Shown one piece after another: positions 15,344-20,908 of a DNA stretch of 20,908 nt. Under the pieces are notes generated by a model, which made no database searches, was not told the origin of the DNA, and saw nothing but the letters and a program-made list of their open reading frames with translations. The translations under genes and the position numbers were made by a program. The stretch comes from Rubrivivax sp. (GTDB taxonomy: Bacteria > Pseudomonadota > Gammaproteobacteria > Burkholderiales > Burkholderiaceae_C): contig JADJYX010000027.1 of NCBI GenBank assembly GCA_016719535.1, forward strand, positions 1-20,908. The letters run 5' to 3'. How positions within the stretch are numbered: position 1 is the first letter of the stretch; each line of letters opens with the position of its first letter.

Positions 15344-17960
15344 ACATCCGCTCCACCTTCCTGTCCTTCTTTGTATCCAAGGGCCACCAGATCGTCCCGT
15401 CCAGCCCGGTGGTGCCGGGCGACGACCCGACGCTGCTGTTCACCAATGCCGGCATGAACCAGTTCAAGGACGTGTTCCTGGGTTTCGACAAGCGGGCGTA
15501 CTCGCGCGCGGCAACGAGCCAGAAGTGCATCCGCGCCGGCGGCAAGCACAACGATCTGGAGAACGTGGGCTACACGGCGCGCCACCACACCTTCTTCGAG
15601 ATGCTGGGCAATTTCAGCTTCGGCGACTACTTCAAGAAAGACGCCATCGCCTACGCCTGGGAACTGCTGACGGTGCATTTCAAGCTGCCGAAGGACAAGC
15701 TGTGGGCCACCGTCTACGCCGAGGACGACGAGGCCTACGACATCTGGCTCAAGGTCATCGGCCTGCCGGCCGAGCGCATCGTGCGCATCGGCGACAACAA
15801 GGGCGGCCGCTACATGTCCGACAACTTCTGGATGATGGGCGACACCGGCCCCTGCGGCCCGTGCAGCGAGATCTTCTACGACCACGGCCCCGACGTGGCC
15901 GGCGGCCCGCCCGGATCGCCCGAGCAGGACGGCGACCGCTACATCGAGATCTGGAACAACGTCTTCATGCAGTTCAACCGCAGCGAAGACGGCGTCATGC
16001 ACCGGCTGCCCAAACCGAGTGTCGACACCGGCATGGGCCTGGAGCGACTGGCCGCGGTGCTGCAGCAGGTGCACAGCAACTATCAGATCGACCTTTTTGC
16101 GCACCTGCTGGCGGCCAAGAATGCGGTCGATGTCGCGGCCGGCGGCGACGCCAGCTGCGACCTGAGACAGCCCCAGCCTGAAAGTCATCGCCGACCACAT
16201 CCGCGCCTGCGCCTTCACCGTGACCGACGGCGTGATCCCGGGCAACGAGGGCCGCGGCTACGTGCTGCGGCGCATCGCCCGGCGCGCCATCCGCCACGGC
16301 TACAAGCTCGGCGCACGCAAGCCCTTCTTCCACACCCTGGTCGCACCGCTGGCGGCGGAGATGGGCGACGCCTACCCCGAACTGCGGCGCGACGCGATGC
16401 GCGTGACCGAGGTGCTGAAGGTCGAGGAGGAGCGCTTCTTCCAGACCATCGCGCATGGCATGGAGATCCTGGAGGCGGCGCTCGCCAAGGGCGCGACCCT
16501 CATCGACGGCGACACCGCCTTCAAGCTGCACGACACCTTCGGCTTCCCGCTCGACCTGACCGCCGATGTCTGCCGCGAGCGTGGTGTGACGGTCGACGAA
16601 GCCGGCTTCAACGCCGCGATGAACCGCCAGCGCGAGCAGGCACGCGCCTCGGCCAAGTTCAAGATGGCCGCCGGCCTGAGCTACAGCGGCGACGACACCA
16701 CCTTCCACGGCTACGAACATCTGGTCTGCGAACACAGCAAGGTGACGGCGTTGTACGTGGACGGCACGGCGGTGACGCAGGCGCGGGCCGGCGACGACGT
16801 GCTGATCGTGCTCGACCACACACCCTTCTATGCCGAAAGCGGCGGCCAGGTCGGCGACACCGGCGAGCTGCGCAATGCACGCGCGCGGGTCGTGATCGAG
16901 GACACGGTCAAGGTCCAGGCCGCGGTGTTCGGCCACCAGGGCCGCATCGTCGAAGGTGCGGTCGAGCTCGGCGACGTCTTCCATGCACGGGTGAACGCCG
17001 AGCAGCGCGCGAGGATCATGCGCAACCACAGTGTCACCCACCTCATGCACAAGGCCCTGCGCGAGGTGCTGGGCGGGCATGTGCAGCAGAAGGGCTCGCT
17101 GGTGAATGCCGAGCGCACACGTTTCGACTTTGCGCACAACGCGCCGGTCGGCGATGCCCAGGTGGTGCAGATCGAGGCCATCGTCAACGCCGAGATCCTG
17201 GCCAATGCCGCGACGCAGGCGCGCGTGCTGCCGCTGGAAGAGGCGCAGAAGACCGGCGCGATGATGCTCTTCGGCGAGAAGTACGGCGACGAGGTGCGCG
17301 TGCTCGACATCGGCTCCAGCCGCGAGCTCTGCGGCGGCACGCATGTGGCGCGCACCGGCGACATCGGCCTGTTCAAGATCGTCGCCGAGGGCGGCGTCGC
17401 CGCGGGCATCCGCCGCGTCGAGGCCGTCACCGGCGGCAACGCGCTGGCCTACCTGCAGGCGCTCGAAGGCACGGTGCCCGGCGTGCCGGCAGCTCAAGGT
17501 GGCGCCGGCCGAGCTGCTGGCGCGTGTCGACGGCCTGCTGGACCAGCTGCGTGCGCTCGAGAAGGAAATCACCGCGCTGAAGAGCCGGCTGGCGTCGTCG
17601 CAGGGCGACGATCTGGTGGCGCAGGCGGTGGACGTGAAGGGCCTCAAAGTCCTGGCCGCGCGCCTGGACGGCGCCGACGCCAAGGCCCTGCGCGAGACGA
17701 TGGACCAGCTGAAGAACAAGCTCAAGTCGGCGGCCATCGTGCTCGCGGCGGTCGAGGGCGGCAAGGTGCAGCTGGCAGCCGGCGTCACCGCCGACGCCAT
17801 CGGCCGCATCAAGGCCGGCGAGCTGGTCAACTTCGTCGCCCAGCAGGTCGGCGGCAAGGGCGGCGGCAAGCCCGACCTGGCGATGGCCGGCGGCACCGAT
17901 GCCGCGGCGCTGCCGCAGGCCCTGCAGTCGGTGGCTGGATGGGTGGGTCAGCGGCTCTGA
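15331..17960 (+). CDS. alaS: Alanyl-tRNA synthetase (two one-base frameshifts)
   Basis: Charges tRNA-Ala in the cytoplasm. After repair it is about 876 residues, the size of the E. coli enzyme. The catalytic core begins IRSTFLSFFVSKGHQIV, then LLFTNAGMNQFKDVFLG, TARHHTFFEMLGNFSFGD, and GDTGPCGPCSEIFYDHGP. The editing domain has its zinc ligands in HSVTH (17027-17041) and CGGTH (17330-17344). The C-terminal oligomerisation domain ends GGKGGGKPDLAMAGG. The first frameshift is an extra A at about 16167 (restoring DLSSPSLKVIADH). The second is a missing base near 17490 (restoring QLKVAPAELLARVDG). Since alaS is essential and normally single-copy, these are most likely sequence errors. There is no strong Shine-Dalgarno site before ATG 15331. 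Its last 13 bases overlap the end of the convergent GtrA-like gene. Confidence 0.95.
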
Positions 17961-18364
17961 TCACCCGGGGTTCGATCGCGGGCGCTGTGCCGATAGGTCA
18001 GGTGGCGATGGGCCAGGTAGCTCAGGCCCGGCACCACGGTGACCACCAGCGCGATGCCCCAGGCATGGCTGCCGCCGGCACGCTGCACGGCGGCAGCCAG
18101 TCCCATGGTCAGGGCCAGGGCGGCCAGCGACACCGCTGCAAAGCGCATGGCGTTGCCGGCGTCTGGGCGCGCGGAAAAGCTCCAGTGCGTATTGCCCATG
18201 TACGAGACCAGGTTGGCCATCACGAAGGCCAGGCCGTTGGCCGCCGCCGATGACCAGCCCAGCGTCCACAGCACCCACGCCGCCACGGCCACGTGGGTCA
18301 GCGTCGCCAGCATGCCGACGGCGGCAAAGCGCAGCAGCGAGCGATCGATGACCAGCCGTGGCAT
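17948..18364 (-). CDS. GtrA-family membrane protein
   Basis: A 138-residue integral membrane protein with four predicted helices: LLRFAAVGMLATLTHVAVAA, WSSAAANGLAFVMANLVSYM, AVSLAALALTMGLAAAVQ and AWGIALVVTVVPGLSYLAHR. The motif NTHWSF and the ending YLAHRHLTYR are typical of the GtrA/DPMS family, whose members are thought to help move polyprenyl-phosphate sugars across the inner membrane. ATG 18364 lies 7 bases after the methyltransferase stop, so it is the last gene of the operon. It overlaps the 3' end of alaS by 13 bases in the opposite direction. The substrate is unknown. Confidence 0.88.
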   Translation of the reverse strand: MPRLVIDRSLLRFAAVGMLATLTHVAVAAWVLWTLGWSSAAANGLAFVMANLVSYMGNTHWSFSARPDAGNAMRFAAVSLAALALTMGLAAAVQRAGGSHAWGIALVVTVVPGLSYLAHRHLTYRHSARDRTPGDQSR

Positions 18365-18371
18365 CGACCGC

Positions 18372-19103
18372 TCAGGCGGCAAGCCGCAGCACCGCCAGCA
18401 CCGAGGTGCCGGCCGGAAACAGGCGGCGAGGCACCAGGTGACGCTCGAAGGCGAAAACGGCCTGCAGCAGCGCATTGACCGGCGCCGACGGCAGCGCGGC
18501 ATCGGAAGCGCCATCCTGGCCGCGCCAGCGGCCCCGCAGCCGCGCGGCGGCGATCGCCGGGAACAGCAGGGCGTTGAAGTAGCCCAGGCGCTGCACCGCC
18601 AGGCCGCTTCGTTCTGCGAGCTGCCGCAGCCCCGAAGCGGTATAGCGACGACGGTGATGATGCGCCACGTCATGGGCTGACCACAGCCAGGCGTAGGCGG
18701 GCACCGTGACCAGGATGCGCCCGCCCGGGCGCAGCCGCCGGGCCAGTTGAGCCAGCGCCGCGCCATCGTCGTCCACGTGTTCCAGCACGTCGAGCAAGCA
18801 AATCAGATCGTAGCGTTCGCCGTCGAAGGGCAGCTGATGCGGCAGGCAGCCGGCCGCCACCGGGCAGATGCCGAGCGACGCCGCGGCCTCGCGCGCCGTG
18901 GTGTCGACTTCCATTGCTTGCAGCCGCCCGAAGCACGACAGCATGGCCAGGTTGCCGCCGCTGCCGCAGCCACTGTCGAGGATACGGGCTTGTGGCGGCA
19001 GCCGCAGCGATTCGATCAGCCGCTGCAGGATGCGGCGCCGCGCGACGAACCACCAATGCCGCTGCTGCACGGCAGCCATCTCGGCATGGACTTCAGGCTG
19101 CAT
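18372..19103 (-). CDS. Class I SAM-dependent methyltransferase
   Basis: A 243-residue soluble enzyme with a Rossmann-type methyltransferase fold. The N-terminus has RHWWFVARRRILQRL, common in methyltransferases of glycan clusters. Motif I is ILDSGCGSGGNLAML, with the acidic end of strand 2 in AMEVDTTA. YDLICLLDVLEHVDDD is motif III/post-I, and LRPGGRILVTVPAY is the later core. HDVAHHHRRRYTASGLRQL follows. I chose ATG 19103 because it overlaps the glycosyltransferase stop by 11 bases, giving likely translational coupling; the upstream open frame lies inside that gene. Its place between a GtrB-like transferase and a GtrA-like protein suggests that it methylates a sugar or lipid-linked glycan, but the acceptor cannot be read from the sequence. 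Confidence 0.87.
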   Translation of the reverse strand: MQPEVHAEMAAVQQRHWWFVARRRILQRLIESLRLPPQARILDSGCGSGGNLAMLSCFGRLQAMEVDTTAREAAASLGICPVAAGCLPHQLPFDGERYDLICLLDVLEHVDDDGAALAQLARRLRPGGRILVTVPAYAWLWSAHDVAHHHRRRYTASGLRQLAERSGLAVQRLGYFNALLFPAIAAARLRGRWRGQDGASDAALPSAPVNALLQAVFAFERHLVPRRLFPAGTSVLAVLRLAA

Positions 19104-20106
19104 GGTCGTCCGGGTGACGCACCAGGTAGACCGGACGCTGTTTGACTTCCTGGTGCACGCGGCCGAGGTATTCGCCCAATACACCCAGGCCGATCAGTTG
19201 CACGCCACCGAGAAAGAGCACCACGGTCATCAGTGACGCATAGCCCGGGGTGTCGCGGCCGGCCACCAGTACCAGCGCGATGATGACCAGGCCATAGACG
19301 AAGGCAGCCAGCGCAACGGCCAGCCCCAGATAAGTCCAGATGCGAAGTGGGGCGGTGGAGAAAGCGGTGATGCCGTCGAGCGCGAAGTTCCACAGCCGCC
19401 AGCCCGAGAATTTGGATCGACCGTGGCGGCGCGGCTCGCGGCTGTACGGGATGGTCGCTTGGCGGAAGCCAACCCAGGCAAACAGGCCCTTCATGAACCT
19501 TCGCCGCTCGGGCAGCTGCTTGAGCGCGTCGACGACGCGCCGGTCCAGCAAGCGGAAGTCGCCGACGTTGGCCGGCAGCGGCTCGTCGGCCAGACGGTTG
19601 TGCAGGCGATAGAACCAGGCCGCGCTGCTGCGCTTGAGCAGGCCGTCGCCGCTGCGGTCGACACGCTGCGCCAGCACCACCTCGAAGCCGCTGCGCCAGA
19701 GTCGCAGCATCTCGGGGATCAGCTCCGGCGGGTCCTGCAGATCGGCGTCGATGGGTACCACGGCCTGACCGCGAGCGTGGTCGATGCCGCAGGTCAGCGC
19801 CGCTTCCTTGCCGAAGCTGCGTGTCAGGTCGATGACGCGCACCCGGGGGTCGCGTGATCGCCAGGCCTGCAGCGCCGACAGCGTGTCATCGCTGCTGCCG
19901 TCGTTGACGCAGACGATCTCGAAGCTGTCGACGCAGGCATCGAGTACTGCGATCAGCCGCGATGCCAGCGCAGGCAAGGCCTCGGCCTCGTCCCGCATCG
20001 GACAGACGATGGAAAGGGTGGGCACGGGTGCGGGCACGGTGGACGAGTGGTGTGGCGGCGACAGGCGTGATTCTCCCGCGGTGGCGGGTGGACAGCCCGC
20101 GGCCAT
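19093..20106 (-). CDS. Family 2 glycosyltransferase, polyprenyl-phosphate sugar transferase (GtrB/ArnC/DPM1-like)
   Basis: A 337-residue inner-membrane enzyme that would transfer a sugar from a nucleotide donor to polyprenyl phosphate on the cytoplasmic face. The GT-A domain shows PTLSIVCPMRDEAEALP, EIVCVNDGSSDDTLSAL, the DxD-type metal site in VVPIDADLQDPPELIPEM, and VGDFRLLDRRV with RRFMKGLFAWVGF. The substrate-binding segment SREPRRHGRSKFSGWRLW follows. Two C-terminal membrane helices follow (YLGLAVALAAFVYGLVIIAL and MTVVLFLGGVQLIGLGVLGE). The start at 20106 is fixed by a TGATG overlap with the stop of the upstream gene; a longer open frame inside that gene is rejected. Part of a GtrA/GtrB-type set with the downstream genes. 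Confidence 0.93.
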   Translation of the reverse strand: MAAGCPPATAGESRLSPPHHSSTVPAPVPTLSIVCPMRDEAEALPALASRLIAVLDACVDSFEIVCVNDGSSDDTLSALQAWRSRDPRVRVIDLTRSFGKEAALTCGIDHARGQAVVPIDADLQDPPELIPEMLRLWRSGFEVVLAQRVDRSGDGLLKRSSAAWFYRLHNRLADEPLPANVGDFRLLDRRVVDALKQLPERRRFMKGLFAWVGFRQATIPYSREPRRHGRSKFSGWRLWNFALDGITAFSTAPLRIWTYLGLAVALAAFVYGLVIIALVLVAGRDTPGYASLMTVVLFLGGVQLIGLGVLGEYLGRVHQEVKQRPVYLVRHPDDHAA

Positions 20107-20908
20107 CAGCAGCGGGGTTGCGCGCTCAAGGCCTGCAGATCCTCCGACGGACCCGCCCATTGCAGCGCGCTGCTGCGGTCGCGCGCCATCTGCAGGCGCA
20201 GCCAGGCGCTGTAGGCCACGCTGCCGTCGGCGGCGTCGTGACGGATGCGGAAGCAATGCGGCAGCGGCTGTTCGATGCGCAGGGCACCTGCGGGCATCGG
20301 CACCGCCAGCCGCTCACCCGGGGCGACCAGCGTGAAGCGCCCGCCGCCCGCATCACCCGGCGCCTGCATGTCCCAGCGCAGCACCAGGCTGGGGCCATCG
20401 TGGCGCATCGTGACCTGCAGCGGGCGGACGCGCAGGCGCGCGCGCCAGTCGGCCAGGCGCGCCTGCACGGCGGCGCCGGCATCCACCATCTGCGTGCCCT
20501 GTCCGTCGTCATGCCAGACGCGTCGGCCTTCGGGCAGGCCCAGGAGCTGGGCCTCGTCGACCACCACCGCGGGCGGCGTTCGCCCTGCCCCAGGCGCCGG
20601 GCGCAGCGCCCAGTGCGCCTTGGATGAACCAGGCGGCGATGGACGGCGAGGCGACGACGATGTCTGCTCACCGCCGCGCGTCGGACGTTCGAAATGAGCC
20701 TGGTGTTCGCTGCGTAGCGGGTCTCGGTCAGCGACCGTTGCGCGAGGGGCCGGGCGGGCAGCCCACGCCCAATGCAGAAGGGCCGCGACCAGGGTGCGTG
20801 CGGGCCAGGCCCGGCCGCGCATGGCAGCACCGCAGGACGCCGCGACCACCACGGCCAGCGCCGCCCAGGCGGCGAACAGATAACGTTCGGACCCGCGTTC
20901 GATGCCGG
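20106..20908 (-). CDS. C-terminal part of a membrane protein, possibly a glycosyltransferase (runs off the window)
   Basis: The frame is open to the window edge, so only the C-terminal 266 or so residues are seen. They begin ERYLFAAWAALAVVVAA, which looks like the last helices of polytopic sugar transferases (they often carry a PRYLLPAYPALA-like segment). A soluble, beta-rich tail follows, with VVVDEAQLLGLPEGRRVW, LVLRWDMQAPG and FRIRHDAADGSVAYSAWL, which I do not recognise. Between about 20590 and 20680 another frame on this strand reads DIVVASPSIAAWFIQGALG, more protein-like than the open frame, so two compensating one-base errors are likely there. The stop overlaps the next gene's start in TGATG. 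It may be the third member of a Gtr-type set, but this is inference. Confidence 0.6.
   Translation of the reverse strand, partial: GIERGSERYLFAAWAALAVVVAASCGAAMRGRAWPARTLVAALLHWAWAARPAPRATVADRDPLRSEHQAHFERPTRGGEQTSSSPRRPSPPGSSKAHWALRPAPGAGRTPPAVVVDEAQLLGLPEGRRVWHDDGQGTQMVDAGAAVQARLADWRARLRVRPLQVTMRHDGPSLVLRWDMQAPGDAGGGRFTLVAPGERLAVPMPAGALRIEQPLPHCFRIRHDAADGSVAYSAWLRLQMARDRSSALQWAGPSEDLQALSAQPRC

Noticed and set aside
15995..17896. 633-residue minus-strand open frame across alaS
   Set aside because: It is antisense to a confidently identified essential gene and has no recognisable features.
1..20908. tRNA or rRNA genes and CRISPR arrays
   Set aside because: None seen: no regularly spaced repeats of 24-40 bases, no recognisable tRNA arms with a TTCRA-type loop, and no conserved rRNA segments. 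The only long tandem repeat is coding, in the RTX gene.

Overview
The window is GC-rich DNA (mostly about 65-70% GC by eye) from what looks like a betaproteobacterium of the order Burkholderiales, in the Rubrivivax/Leptothrix/Ideonella neighbourhood. That placement rests on codon use, on the style of the AlaS and GcdH proteins, and on the gcdR-gcdHG layout. It is inference; there is no rRNA or other marker here.

Layout. Positions 1-1512: an insertion sequence of the IS110 family (IS1111 group) with an intact DEDD transposase on the minus strand and structured noncoding flanks. Positions 1513-6503: an IS91-like unit, with a tyrosine recombinase followed by a Y2/HUH transposase and ending in a strong hairpin. 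The recombinase gene is split by a complete 2,526-bp IS66-family element (1745-4270) that has matching inverted ends and a perfect 8-bp target duplication. The IS91-like unit abuts and truncates a minus-strand RTX/Calx-beta/lipase gene (6504-9058), which is lower in GC than its surroundings. Positions 9269-10177: a receiver-like plus degenerate-GGDEF protein. Positions 10178-14133: a minus-strand catabolic operon of glutaryl-CoA dehydrogenase (gcdH), a CaiB/BaiF CoA-transferase (gcdG-like), a truncated cupin and a 5'-truncated semialdehyde dehydrogenase. A divergent LysR regulator (gcdR-like) follows at 14251-15177. Positions 15331-17960: alanyl-tRNA synthetase. Positions 17948-20908: a minus-strand, overlapping four-gene cluster for lipid-linked sugar handling, comprising a partial membrane protein, a GtrB/ArnC-type glycosyltransferase, a methyltransferase and a GtrA-type membrane protein.

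How the genes work together. The central operon fits the end of lysine/5-aminovalerate breakdown: glutarate semialdehyde to glutarate (the dehydrogenase), to glutaryl-CoA (the CoA-transferase), to crotonyl-CoA (GcdH), under a LysR regulator. The last cluster fits transfer of a sugar to a polyprenyl phosphate, its translocation, and its use on a surface glycan.

Caution on quality. Many genes contain single-base frameshifts, including alaS, which should be essential, and the LysR gene has about five. Each can be restored by one-base changes. This pattern fits an error-prone draft assembly better than mass gene decay, so small frameshifts should not be read as biology unless confirmed. The insertion of IS66 into the recombinase, the truncation of the RTX gene and the cupin/dehydrogenase junction are larger changes of a different kind.
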